From: Hymenochaete sp. R1 | Lineage: Eukaryota > Basidiomycota > Agaricomycetes > Hymenochaetales > Hymenochaetaceae | Direction: 5' to 3' | Assembly: GCA_019400425.1 (NCBI GenBank) | Contig: JAFREE010000043.1 | Span: 62,001 to 126,000 of the forward strand | DNA: 64,000 nt | Shown here: positions 10,751-21,726 of the stretch, piece by piece | Layout of the letters: every line of letters begins with the position of its first letter | Numbering within the stretch: position 1 is the first letter of the stretch | The notes under the pieces: generated by a model | Database searches by the model: none | What the model saw: the letters and a program-made list of their open reading frames with translations, nothing else | What the model was told of the DNA's origin: nothing | Position numbers and translations under genes: made by a program

Positions 10751-12013
10751 ATGCGGTACGCAGTACTAGTAACAGGCCCAGCAGGCGCTGGAAAGTCCAC
10801 GTTCTGTCGGTCGTTCATGACCCATCTACTGGCATCACGGAGAACGGGCCATCTTGTCAATCTCGATCCAGCCGTAGAATCCGAATCGTTCGAGTACGAA
10901 CCCGCCATTGACATTCGGGATCTTATCAACTTAGAGGATGTCATGTCAGAGATGGACTATGGACCAAATGGCGGGCTACTTTACTGCTTTGAGTGAGTGA
11001 GTGCTTGTGTTACCTCTGGCCGTCCGCCGCATACATTGATGCGGTCATGTGTTCTAGGTATCTCACAAATAACATGGATTGGTTGGAAGACGAGCTTGGG
11101 GACTATGACAATGACTATCTCATTTTCGACTGCCCTGGTACGTGGTTAACGTTTCTATTCTACGGCATGCATCTAAACGATTGAATGCATGTAGGACAAA
11201 TTGAACTCTACACGCACCATACATTTTTTCCTACCCTCGTCTCAAATCTAAGCAGACTAGGAATCCGAACATGCGCAACGTACCTCCTCGATTCCCAGTT
11301 TATGGAAGACAAGTATAAATTCTTCAGGTGAGAAAATTTATCTAGCCCGACCTTCTGGCTCTTGACTCAATGCACGGATGTAACCGGATACATTTACAGT
11401 GGAGTCATGTCGGCGATGTCCTCGATGGTGAACCTTGAGGTACCTTGGATTAATATCATGACGAAAATGGATCTGGTCACGGGAAAGGTGGACGACCCAA
11501 AAGCAGGGCGGAACGGGATTCGGAAACGTCGGAACATTGCCAGGTGAGTCACCATCGACACAACAGGCTCATTTGGTGCTCATACGTCCGATTATACTGT
11601 CCTTTGTAGATATCTGGATCCCGATCCTTTGCTATTGGCAGGAGCGCCCGGTGAACCCAAAAGCTCGAATCCAAGATTCCACTCTTTGAATCAAGCAATT
11701 GTACAACTTGTAAGGCCTTTTTGCCTGCTACCCACCTTCTCCTATCTCTAATACATATTTTTATTATGAATTTAGATAGAGGATCACCCACTTGTATCCT
11801 TCTTGCCATTAAATCTATCTTCAACTGAATCTCTGGAAACGGTGGTATCGCATATAGACTTTGTGATGCAATATGGAGAAGACGAGGAACCCAAGGAGGT
11901 GCGTTACCTTAATTTCATACATGAAACTTGTTCTGGAAGCGCTCAATGGGATTGTTTGCTTCGATTGACAGCCGCACGATCTCGATGAAGGCGACTTTGC
12001 AGATATGGAGTGA
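10751..12013 (+). CDS. GPN3: GPN-loop GTPase 3
   Basis: Cytosolic P-loop GTPase that helps assemble and import RNA polymerase II. The ATG at 10751 begins [17 protein letters not shown], a Walker A (G1) motif, followed by VNLDPAVE. The family-defining GPN loop is present as [13 protein letters not shown]. The G3 region is [12 protein letters not shown] and the G4 motif is NIMTKMDL. The last exon adds [13 protein letters not shown] and ends at TGA 12011-12013. Seven or so introns of about 50-60 nt all preserve frame. The GPNGGLLYC context and the total length near 285 aa fit GPN3 rather than GPN1, which is longer and has an acidic tail. Confidence 0.94.
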
Positions 12014-12868
12014 ATGTCGTTACTGTATTTGTGTTCTACCTTTCACGCGTTCATTTTTATCACCGACGACCTTCCAACAATTTGAACTGCAGCGTGATGA
12101 GGAACAGATGAGTGGAGAGGCTCACGCAGGATATGAAAGTTCTGAGGTGAAGTTTGCGCCATAGCATCAATATTAGTGCTTCCGGGCCTCTGTTCCGAGG
12201 GAAGGGAGCAAGTGTGGTCAGACGCCATTCATTCACGGGGGTTGCGACTCCGTCGTTCGTCAATTCGCCCAGCATCTTTCCGGAGGAGAGAGAGAGGAGG
12301 AAGAAATAGGAAATGAAGGCTCCGCAGACGACATATTACGTAATGCATTGATATTGAGTTGTGCCTTGTGAGGACATGTGTTTCGTCGATCAGCTCCACT
12401 TGAGGTCGAGTCCGAGCCAGCCAATGAGCCATAGTTCAAAGACTCGCGTCTTGCGCTTCTCCCTGGGACATGCATGTATGCGGTGTCCGTTGAGACCTCG
12501 ACTGACCATTGATGGTCTCGACGACGGCACGTACGGACCATGGCGCCCATCGTGGGCTCAAGTGAAGGCAAAGAAGTGCCGAAAGGGAGAAGAAAGGCCG
12601 GAAAGGAAGAAAGAAGCGCTAGGTATAGATCCAGGAGGGGAGAGATCGTTGCTCCAACAACATTATCTGGCCCGTCCCGTGGCGTGGCTACCTGCTGCTG
12701 GCTACTCTGCTGCTAAATAAATTTACTGACGCAAGCATTCGGAGCGCCTTAAATACTAGCACCCCCTCCTCGGTTTCTTTCCTCTTCCACTTCTCATCCC
12801 AAACTAATCTCCTCTCAAGCACGCTTCTCTAGCGCCTTCTTCCTTGCCTCATCAACTTTCTCAAAACA
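12014..12868. other. 855-bp intergenic region upstream of the His/Ser-rich gene
   Basis: The longest repeat-free gap in the window. It contains several short open frames on both strands, none with recognisable sequence or splice support, and purine-rich stretches near 12280-12320 and 12570-12620. A TTAAATA element near 12749-12755 followed by a C/T-rich tract up to the ATG at 12869 looks like a promoter with a pyrimidine-rich leader. The large size fits a regulated rather than housekeeping downstream gene, which is inference. Confidence 0.45.
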
Positions 12869-13482
12869 ATGCCGACGTACTCCATATATCCCTCCTCGTC
12901 GCACTCTCACCACTCCCACTCGCGCTCGGGCTCTCACCACGGCTACTCGCCATCCTACTCCCATTCACACCATTCCAGTGGCTATGGGTCGGGCTACTCT
13001 GCATATGATTCGAACCCTCGGCGACATCACACCATCGGCCATGGATCCTCATCGTCTTATTACCCATCTTCGTCGTCGCAGCAACACTATTACTACCCCA
13101 GCAGCTCGTCTGCGCACCACTCATCCAGCCACAGGTACCCGAGCAGCGCTGGTTATTCAGGTTACGGTGGACACGGAAGTCACTCTCAGCGATACTATGT
13201 AACCTCGGACAGCGGGCGTAGCCATGGGTATGGGCACGGAAGGCAGTATTCTCATGGATATGTACGTTTGGTATCCAACTACCTGTTAGGGGTCGCGATG
13301 TCTAACCATCTTCTTTCATCATTTAGAAACCTACCATCGGCGAACGAATCAAGTGGATGTTTGGCATGCGGTCTTCAGGATACCACGACAGCGGGAAGGG
13401 GCGTCATCACTACTCTCGCCGGAGCATGCACGATTCCGGGAGGAGACATGACGATAGAGGAAGACATATCTATGCCGTTTAG
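12869..13482 (+). CDS. His/Ser/Tyr-rich low-complexity protein, about 182 aa
   Basis: Two exons joined across a GTACGT..TTTAG intron (about 13262-13327). Residues 1-131 are almost entirely His, Ser, Tyr and Gly, with SHSHHSHSRSGSHH-like runs and a SSSSYYPSSSSQQHYYYP block. The second exon opens with an ordered-looking block (KPTIGERIKWMFGMRSSG), then more His/Arg/Ser-rich sequence ending in GRHIYAV and TAG at 13480-13482. There is no signal peptide at the start (MPTYSIYPSSSHSHH). The PTIGERIK block after a disordered region resembles short fungal low-complexity proteins, but I cannot name a family. Metal binding through the His clusters, or phase separation, are possible but unproven. A long upstream region with a TATA-like element suggests regulated expression. 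Confidence 0.78.
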
Positions 13483-13937
13483 AACCGATATCAGTGGTTA
13501 TTACCTCCACCCACTTTCCCCTCTAAAAATTTCGACGGACTTCCAGCACTTGATCTTTTTGATATTCTTATTCGCCCTGCTTCGTGTCGAAGAAGTTAAA
13601 AATGTACTAGTCCCCCCTTTTCGTTACTCCACGTATATCATTTGCATACGTATGTTGGGAATGTTATGTGTTTCTTGTTATCGATTGAATTCAGTTTTGA
13701 AATGAAACAGGTGTGAAGAGACTGGGAAGGGAAGGTTGCCAACACAAACTCGACTAGAAGGTCGAATCAGCGGCTTTGTGTATGCATTCATGATCGACAT
13801 TGCCTCTTTCGTCGTCTGGATCCGACATTCTCCAAAGCAAGATCACCGCATCACTAGTGCTGTTTCTCTACTTAAACCACACCAAATCTCTGTACTGACA
13901 GACATCACAATCTGCTCTATACCCAAAGCAATACAAT
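13483..13937. other. Intergenic region upstream of the PYM homologue
   Basis: About 455 bp with the 3' UTR of the His/Ser-rich gene and the promoter of the PYM homologue. An open frame from 13736 runs into the PYM gene in the wrong frame and is not supported. No repeats or RNA genes seen. Confidence 0.45.
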
Positions 13938-14690
13938 ATGTCAAAACCGGACATTGTACCAAACCAGACCGCCTCAGGTATCGCACTCGACCCAAGGTCC
14001 CTCGAACGTGTTGTCCCCGAGTCGAAGCGTCCAGACGGAACGTAAGTTCCCCCAGCTCAGCTCTAGCCCTCCTCCCTTCTCTTTTCATCTTACTCAAACG
14101 AAGCCTTCTCCTTCCCCCCATTCAAATCTGAATCAAACTTCAATGCACTCCTATCTTTACAACACGACCCAACCCGATCCGAAAACGACGTAAATTCTGA
14201 CCAAAAACAAAAAAGGGTACGCAAAGAGCTTCGTATCAGGCCCGGGTTCACACCGCAGGAGGACGTCTCCCGTTTCCGTGGGTCTCGCCAGCAGCAGGCA
14301 GATCGTAATGCACTACCAAAGGGACATATACTCGGCTGGGTCGCGCCGTCCTCGGAGATGAAGCAGAAGAACGTTGCTGGGGGTAGAGCGGGGACTGTGG
14401 GCGCGGGTCCCGTCGCTATCGGAACGGATGGCCAGCCAATGTCGAAGAGCGCGGCGAAGAATGCAAAGAGGAAGGCGAAGAAACAGGCTGAGAAGGAGGC
14501 GATTATTAGGGATTCATGGGAGGATTCGGATGAGGATAAAGGCAAGGCGAAGGGGAAGAAGAGCGGAGAGAAGAGAGCGGATGCGGAAGAAAGCAGGGAC
14601 GCAAAGGAAGAAGTTGCCCAGCAGCAGAGTGGAGGAGGGGATGACGAAGAATTGGCAGAAGAATTGCAGCAGAAGCTGGACTTGCGGTGA
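13938..14690 (+). CDS. Partner of Y14 and Mago (PYM/WIBG) homologue
   Basis: PYM binds the Mago-Y14 pair and strips exon-junction complexes from translated mRNAs in the cytoplasm. Exon 1 (ATG 13938) encodes MSKPDIVPNQTASGIALDPR and ends VVPESKRPDGT. Exon 2 continues with VRKELRIRPGFTPQEDV, matching the N-terminal Mago-Y14-binding motif (RPDGTxRKxxxxRxGFxPxEDV). A conserved Lys-rich helix follows (SKSAAKNAKRKAKKQAEKE), then an acidic tail ending in EELQQKLDLR and TGA. The length, about 192 aa, fits the family. The intron is about 174 nt, roughly three times the local norm, and ends in an A-rich AAAAAAG acceptor. Presence of PYM fits the very high intron density of this genome. Confidence 0.9.
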
Positions 14691-14900
14691 AGTGCACACG
14701 ATGATGGGTACGGTTTTGTTGCGTGTATTACTACTATGTTGTCGTATTAAGGACCAATTATGAGGCTCTGGGTTCTCTTCCACCCGTCCTCGTTCCCTCT
14801 ATATATTTAGTCTTCCTGAAACTATCCCCTGACACAATACGCGCTTTCTGGTATACCCTCCTCCTTTACAATACAACGGCGAATAAGTGAGACGACGGCA

Positions 14901-16146
14901 TCAAGTCATCTGAGCCTCGACCCCGTCAAGTGATTGGTTCTGTTGGGTGGGAGGTGGGGGTAACAGTGTCGAATCCATTCCGGGTTTGGGCTTTGGAGTC
15001 TTCTGATGACTGAACTCGAATGTGACGACAATACATACTGCAAAGGCCCCCAGAGCCACTGAAAAGGCATGAATAAGAATTGGTAAATTGACTTCAAAAG
15101 AATAAGAGCGGACTCACAAACGGCTCTGTACATATTCTCCCACTTCATTTCCTCGGTCGACGTTTTCATTTCCCCTATCCCAACGATGGCACGATTCAGA
15201 ACTTCCTAAAGGGATAAATAAGCGAACCACTTATAGTCTTCTGTTGATTTACACGTACTTCGATCTCAATTTCCATCTGCTTGAGGTCGGTCTTGGATTC
15301 CGTCTTGCGATTGTCCAGATCCATCTGTAGCCTTTCAAGAGAATTAGACATCAATTTCGATAGGGTCGAACATTTATGACTAACTCGTGCTTCAGGTTTG
15401 CAAGCTCAGACTTCATTTTGCCATCCAAAGCATCGACTTCGCGTCTGAGAGCTGCCAATGATGATTTAAGAGCCGCGGAATCGTTCCGTTGTCGTAAAGA
15501 AATCTCATTTCGCGCCTCGGACAAAGCAGCACGGAATAAATATGCTTGCTATACTCGAGAGAGATGCGTGTTAGAAATTGATCGTCATAGAGTATAGCTT
15601 GACTGGAAAACATACATTCTCCATGTCCTTCGAACTCAGAGCCTCCCGGCGCACACGACCTATTCGATCGACTATGAGGGCACGCGTAGCTCTCATCAAA
15701 CTATTCGCCGTCGAAGGTGGAAATGTTTCTTCCAAGGCACAGAAAAACCTATGAGTATCAAAAGGCGGGTGTGCGTAGCTCTGCGTATGAACAGCATCCC
15801 CGTTACGGTGCTGTTCCGGTAATGCAGGAAGGTTCGAAGTATTCCCAGAATGGCGTGCTTCCTGGTTCTCTGCGTATTCCTTCGCTCCAGCAAAAGGATG
15901 AGCATGCGATTCACTTCCGCTTGACGTCGAGGCTGATGAAGACGCTAGTATGGGAACCAGAGATGAAGAGGAAGGAGGGGCGTCATTCGAAGGATTATAA
16001 GGCGGCACTTGGCTTGAGGAGCCTCCGATTTGGGGGTCTGATATTTGTGAACCCGGGCGTCCGGGAAATTGGGCATTCGTCGCCATCACTCTTGTCCGGC
16101 ACAGCGGGCGAGCTTGTCGAGATGCAGCTCTTACTGAAGCTAGCAT
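14901..16146 (-). CDS. CCDC90/MCUR1-family (FMP32-like) mitochondrial inner-membrane protein
   Basis: Starts at ATG 16146 with a basic, acid-free presequence ([20 protein letters not shown]). A Ser/Pro-rich linker leads to [18 protein letters not shown], the FDTxxxxxxLE block of this family (DUF1640), then [18 protein letters not shown]. Further exons give a long coiled coil ([40 protein letters not shown]). The last exon has a single membrane span, [16 protein letters not shown], and a short Pro-rich tail, stopping at TGA 14901-14903. Family members sit in the mitochondrial inner membrane and have been tied to calcium-uniporter regulation or cytochrome oxidase assembly; which applies in fungi lacking a uniporter is open. 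Convergent with PYM. Confidence 0.88.
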
Positions 16147-16302
16147 CGTGAGTCAAAATTAACAAAAAATAAAGAAGGTGAGAGTTGTTGCAGAGGTCGT
16201 CCAGCTGCTTGACCTCATCCCATCCGGGTTGCTTACGATCGGTGTCGATCATTCTGCAATTCGAGCTTGCCCGGGAAAGTCGGCACTTTATTTCTCGAAG
16301 CC

Positions 16303-17497
16303 ATGCCTGAGAGTCAAAATTCGAGCGACAACGAAGAATTGCTCAAGGCACTTCAGGCTCACGGCCAAAATTTCTTGTCCTCATTCTGCGGTCTACCTTC
16401 GGACCTAGAGGGACCGAGAAGAAAAAAGCAGAAGATAGCCAACGCTGCAGAATCGACCTCGGATATCGAACAACGCAACCAGGAGAGTGAGGAGGAATGG
16501 AATGGGTTCGGCTCTAACGATGGTTCATCGTCTGGAGAGATGTTAGAGGATGAATCGGTCGAAGAGTCGTACAGTGGACTGGGCGAAGGTGAGCTCTGCA
16601 ATGGATCCTTCATAGCTCTGGGGTCTGATCGTAACTCAAGTCGAAGACGACGAGTTTCGGAGCGATGATATTCCAAAGTCTCGGGCTAATGTTGTCGTCT
16701 TCTCTGGGACGCCTTCCGTAACTACTCCCAGGATGACTAAGTCTCAGGCAAAAGCGTTTATGGTCTGTACCCATTCGCGGTTATGGAACATATCTAATGT
16801 ATTTATTTACCTTCCCCAGTCGTCAAAGATTTCAAAATTGAGTAATGTCGTGATTCAAGACCACAAAGGAAACGATGCTCTACCCGATGGAGATGAAGAC
16901 GAAAGGTTCTACGAATTTCTCTTACTCACTAACTTCGACATAGCTGAAGCATTTTTAGGTCCAACCTTCAAAACGATGCCTTGCTCCACAAGCTTGTCCA
17001 CACCAAACTTCTATCCGGCTCTCTGAACGCAGACATGCACACAAAACCAGCGCTCAAGAGAAAGGCTTTAGAAGGAAGGGTGCTGGAGCTTGCAGCAAGC
17101 GCGAAGCTTGGCCAAGGGGAGCTAGATATCAAAAAGGAGGAGCGGAATAAGGCAAGTAAAAACGTACGCATGGGTCTCGAAAGGAAGGTGCGAGAACGGA
17201 AAACGAAGTCTTTGGAGGAAGTTAGTCGGGAATTATCTGTTTCACAAATTCAAACTGATTTGTTCCTCAAAGGCGAAGAACCTGGGGAACTATCACAGTA
17301 GCATCAAGCACGTATTTAGTGGCACTGATGTCGCCAAGGAGGACCGAAGGAAACGAGATCGTGGGCTAAAGATGGGTTTCGGAAAATTCTCCAATGGTAT
17401 TCTAACATTAAGCAAGAGTGATATCGCATCCGTACAATCAAGTAGTAAGCCGATAGGTCGTCGTGGCTTAAAGGGTTCGAAAGGGAGGAAAAGGTGA
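16303..17497 (+). CDS. FAF1: FAF1-like pre-rRNA processing / 40S assembly factor (DUF4602)
   Basis: Nucleolar protein of the Faf1/C1orf131 family needed for 18S rRNA maturation. The ATG at 16303 opens MPESQNSSDNEELLKALQAH. An acidic Ser/Glu-rich region follows; a 50-nt intron near 16587-16640 removes an in-frame stop seen without splicing, giving EDDEFRSDDIPKSRANVVVF. Later exons give LKRKALEGRVLELAASAKLG, KKEERNKASKNVRMGLERK and, after an intron at about 17221-17273, AKNLGNYHSSIKHVF. The C-terminus is the family signature RDRGLKMGFGKFSNGILTLS, ending at TGA 17495-17497. The divergent CCDC90-type gene starts only 156 bp away. Confidence 0.88.
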
Positions 17498-17706
17498 AGA
17501 TGATGATTGATTCGTCAATTTCGTTAATGTTATTACGATAATATATACCCATATCTATTGAGAACTGTTTCTACAAAGTGCAAAGACGGATGGTAGGAAA
17601 AGCAAGGGGGCGGCCTGCGCTTCAACGAACGTTATACATGACCATGAGACAATGAGACTGAGGGAAAAGAGATGGGGGACAATAGGCTTGTTCGGTCTTT
17701 AATTGA

Positions 17707-18328
17707 TCAAGCATAGACGACTTGCGAACGACGACGAGAGCCCCTATCTGAAGAAGCAATGCTGCTTGGGGAGTTTGAGCTCCCAACACGATAAACTTTA
17801 AGATGGGTACCCCTAAGATTGACAATGCATGAGACCAAAGAAGAGTCAAAAAGCAATTCAACGGAATAACCTTGTGTCGGGAGCTTCCCGGACGTCCGTG
17901 TCGATAGGATCGCGACTACGAATAGACCTTGTATCATGTTCACTACCTACTAACTCATTTGCGTAGCGTGAACGCGGAGAGCGGATGTAATGGAGTATAC
18001 CGGAGCCGTGTGTTCTGGGGGGGAAAGGGTCATCAGATGACACCTGCCTCCATGATTTGGGAGAGCTTACTCGAAAACAGGCTGTCCGACTTCGTCAGTG
18101 ACTCGGATTTCAGGCATAGAGGATCCAGAAGATTCAGTGTGTTCGTCGTCAAACAGATCACGGCGAACAGAAGTTTCATACGGGGTACGGTACGCTGATC
18201 GTACTCCTCGTTTATTCGATAAACTCGAAGGATAGCGAGAGGACGGAACACTACATGTAGTGGCATCGTAAAGTGAATTACGCAAAAACCAAGCAGGTCG
18301 TAGAAAAAAGTGAGAATGCGAGGGACAT
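17707..18328 (-). CDS. Unrecognised small protein with possible signal peptide
   Basis: Best model: ATG at 18328 encoding MSLAFSLFSTTCLVFA, a plausible signal peptide, spliced by a 58-nt GTAATT..CGAG intron to LSNKRGVRSAYRTPYETSVR. The next junction (GTAAGC..CCCCCAG) joins VTDEVGQPVFE to HTAPVYSITSALRVHATQM, and a GTTAGT..CAAG intron joins to YSVELLFDSSLVSCIVNLRG and a Ser/Arg-rich tail stopping at 17707. The two downstream junctions are phase-consistent and convincing; the 5' exon is less sure. The start is only 65 bp below the stop of the upstream gene on the same strand, so these exons could instead be extra 3' exons of that gene. No known family recognised. Confidence 0.5.
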
Positions 18329-18392
18329 AAAAACAAAGGTTAGAATAGAATAACATAGACCCAGAAATAATAAGATGACATCATATTTCAGA

Positions 18393-19793
18393 CTACGCTT
18401 GCCTTCCGCTAACATCAGAGTCGCTGATATAGATCACTTTCTCCTTTCTGTTCGACGACTCAGAGCCCAGGTGACTAAGTAATCCACCATCCTCTCTATC
18501 TCTGAAACGCCCGATCCTACAATATCGTTAGTTAAGTCGAGTGGTATCAGATGGCATAGGATTTAAGCACCTGAACAATTCTTTTCCATTCTCGTCAGTT
18601 ATAATATATTTACGGCGCCTCAAAGCCGGGGTATAATACTTCTGAGCATTTACACTGAATGTAAAGTTATAAGAAAATGCATAAATTCAAATAAAACAAG
18701 ACTAGAACTTCACCGATATAGTTCCTGGTTGTCTTGACCGTGGAAAGTGACAGACGTATTTCCGGGAATGATGTAGTAAGTATGTTTGTGGTCAGAGCGA
18801 TGGCTCGCAGCGAATTCGGAATAGGGCATAAACCCATCGACGTCATTTCCGACCTGTCATCTGTGAAGACAGAACGAACACCTATGATGACTTTGTGCTT
18901 ACTTCAAGACCGTTCCCGAAATCAGTGAGTATCACATAAGGTTGTGAAGGGAATTGATCCCCGTGAAATTGCGCATTCCTTGGACGAGAAACCGGGTCTG
19001 ACACATATCTTCTGTGACTCGATTTTTGCTTCTATAGCACCCGTCAACAAAGGGCTACTAAGCTGGATAGGGTGGTCATGCTTACTGGGTAGGAACGACT
19101 ATAGCCAGCAGAAGACATCGTTCGGGAAGTCACCGGAAGTCCAGCCACGGTTTGAGATGGTGCAGCACCCATTCCACGTTCCCGAACCAAATGGTGACTT
19201 CCAGGGACTGTACCATTACGTTCGACGGAGTCTGCGGAACCAGAGCGATTTATGAGGATGGGTGGGTGCTCGGAATGGCTAGTTTGAGATTGAGGAGGAA
19301 CGTAGCCCATCTCATCCACGTATGCTACAGAGCCAGGATGTCCACTGCCAGCGTAGCTTCCAGGCGGGTGTCCATGTTCATAACCCTCGTCAGCATAATC
19401 AACTGGCTCATGCCGGGCAATAGACGGCACGGTTGTCAGACGCCCGTTCTCGGATGGTGTAAACCCTTCGTAAAGTCGAGTGTGATTATCATTCAATTCG
19501 TCTTCATAACTGTTGTTGGGATGGACGAAGCCTTCATGAGAGCCGTGAAAGCGAGATGGAGGAGGCACAGGTCTGGGCAGTTCATTGTCTCTAGCTGAAA
19601 ACGAAGTCTCAATGCATGGTGGGACGGAGGCAGAATAGGCTCACTTACGGACTTCGTAGAGGCTCCCGTACTCTCGCTCGAGTTCAGGGATGGTCCCCAG
19701 CGACGAACGCTCCGCCGTCAGTACCCGTGGTCTGCCTTTTTCCTTGCTTTTACGGGAATTTCTCCTGAAGATTTTAGAGACCTTCCTAAACAT
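18393..19793 (-). CDS. Unrecognised fungal protein, Pro/Ser/His-rich N-terminus
   Basis: ATG at 19793 opens with a basic stretch (MFRKVSKIFRRNSRKSKEKG), then IPELEREYGSLYE. After one intron comes a disordered Pro/Gly/Ser/Tyr-rich section (PPPSRFHGSHEGFVHPNNSY; YADEGYEHGHPPGSYAGSG). Later exons look folded: RYVSDPVSRPRNAQFHGDQF with FPSQPYVILTDFGNGLE, then GNDVDGFMPYSEFAASHRSD, HTYYIIPGNTSVTFHG, YYTPALRRRKYIITDENGKE, and a C-terminal EKVIYISDSDVSGRQA ending at TAG 18393-18395. All splices are GT-AG in consistent phase. I cannot assign a domain. The basic N-terminus without a signal peptide suggests an intracellular protein. Confidence 0.68.
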
Positions 19794-20279
19794 CAATACA
19801 GTTCGAAAGAGAGAGCCAGGCGCGGATCCGTGGAGAGGATCGACGAAAACACCTCAAGAATATAAAGACACCGAAACGTACCTTGCCTCCCAGCATTGCT
19901 ACTCGAAGTCTGTTTGCTTGATGTTGTTTTCAAAACTAATAATACTACTTTCGGGTCGGTGTTCGTTGAAAGTGAGAGGACTTCAAGTTGCTCAATGGTC
20001 GGATACATTAGCAAGTTGTGAGCATTCGTTGCGGAGCCTCACAGCAAGTCATAAAATACGGCAAAACGTTGCGGAGGCATGTTCTTCGCGTAGCTTAGAC
20101 CCACTTCTTACAAGCCCCCTGTCAAGTCCGCACCGCTTAAGCGAACACGACCAACATCGTGCTTACAGTAGCATGTCAGGCTAAGCTAAGAGGAAGAAGC
20201 AAGCAATGACAAATACATTCTGAGATAAAGCTACAAGCGAATGGATCCTTCGTAGAGAAGAAAGTGAGACGAACGTCAC

Positions 20280-21462
20280 TTATTTTGGAATGGCTCTGGC
20301 TCGATCCAAAGCATCATAAACTCGACTTATTGCCTCAGCCGTGTTTGCAATGGCGGATGGCTCAAGGGCGGTGGCATTGCTCGACAGCGATGACAGCCTC
20401 CGAGTTAGCGCCTGCAATGCTCCATACAATGCCTCTCTGTTCTCGTTCATGACTACCAGTGCATCTCGACCTCGGGAAAATACACCCTGTAATATGTTAG
20501 ATGCATGCCTGATGAAGTATAAGCAATCTTACTTGTGATTCGTCTGTAGAGCCTGGTGTGATCTGTTCCTCATCCGTGCCCTTGAAGACCTTAGCCGAGA
20601 TTTGTGAAATAACGATCTTACAAGTCTACTCACTATGACTGGCTCTTTCCCCTTTCCCTTCGACCCACTCAACAGACAACCTTGTGTCGCAAGTTCACCT
20701 CTGGCCATCACAGCATCGGAGCTAGGTCCTGCAACTGGAGCGTCTCGCTGAATCGGTACTAAACGTTCCCAGCCTGCAGCATCCTTCTCATCGATATATA
20801 CAATATTGCAGGCTACGCATTCCTAAACATAGTCAATGTTATGCAATACGTTTGGAGTATTTGTATGAGTTGCGTACCTTTCTGGGATCCTTTCCGCCCA
20901 CCATGGGAGGCCTCACTAATGGAACACCGAAACAACGAGAGTTCGGACATTCATCAGCCAACATGGCCCATCCCTGCACATCCATCAGCCTTAAGCTCAA
21001 TGATCACAAACCAAGGAAGCCTACTTTGAGGAGTCTTTTTCCTATCTCTTCTGACGCTGCATCAGATTGCTGTCGCCGTCTGACACTCTCGGCCGTTTCG
21101 ACAGGTAATGCAAAGGTAGGGGAGCTTAAGCCACTCGAGAGTTCAGTTAGAGGAGTCGTTGTTCTCGAAATTTGCGTGCTGCCCACATATGAGCTGGGAG
21201 AAGTATGGCTTGATTCAGCTCGAGTATTCGATGATACGCCTGCAACTATGTTTTAGTACCATAGATATATCATCAAACTTGTCATAGAGTTACCGTTAGG
21301 TGTACCGTCACAATTGGCACAAAATACCGTCACCGGGTTATGGCCATTTGGCGATCGCATCAAGGGTACAGCGCAGTTTGTATTTGCGCAAGTCTCTGCC
21401 GTCAGCACCCACCCCTTTAGCATGTACTCTCCCAGAGCCTTTGGCACATCGATGGACGGCAT
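20280..21462 (-). CDS. Protein with two ZNRD2/SSSCA1-type zinc ribbons
   Basis: ATG at 21462 opens MPSIDVPKALGEYMLKGWVL, then TAETCANTNCAVPLMRSPNG and VTVFCANCD: the LGxYMLKGWxLxxxxCxxxxCxxPL...CxxC pattern of the Sjogren-autoantigen (SSSCA1/ZNRD2) zinc ribbon. After a Ser/Thr-rich linker with SSGLSSPTFALPVETAESV a second copy follows: EEIGKRLLxGWAMLADEC, NSRCFGVPLVRPP, ECVACNIVYIDE. Remaining exons are Gly/Ser/Lys linkers and a C-terminal helical region ending ISRVYDALDRARAIPK, stop at 20280-20282. Human ZNRD2 has one ribbon, so this is a tandem form. Its molecular role is not established. Divergent from the EDEM-like gene. Confidence 0.85.
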
Positions 21463-21726
21463 TCTTTGTACATATGAAAGCAAACAGGTCTTACTTAACG
21501 AGCCAGAGTCTAAGAGGCATAAATAGCTGTCGGTGATGAAGTAGAAGTGCACGTGCCGTTTCGTGGCAAGCGGCCTTATAATATTAATATTATTTAATAA
21601 GAGTCTTATACACCTTACACGTCGTCGGCTAAGTACTACTAGTACCAGTATTAGACCAGTCGCAACTCTTCTCAGCTCAGCCTGACGGAGCCGCAGCCTA
21701 GCTCTCTAATACAGCCCATTCTCCAT

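Noticed and set aside
12361..12720. 119-codon plus-strand frame in the 855-bp intergenic region
   Set aside because: No recognisable sequence, atypical composition and no plausible splicing partners; treated as leader or promoter DNA.
13736..14131. 131-codon plus-strand frame overlapping the PYM start
   Set aside because: It overlaps PYM exon 1 in another frame and has no family features, whereas the PYM frame has the conserved RPDGT/VRKE junction.
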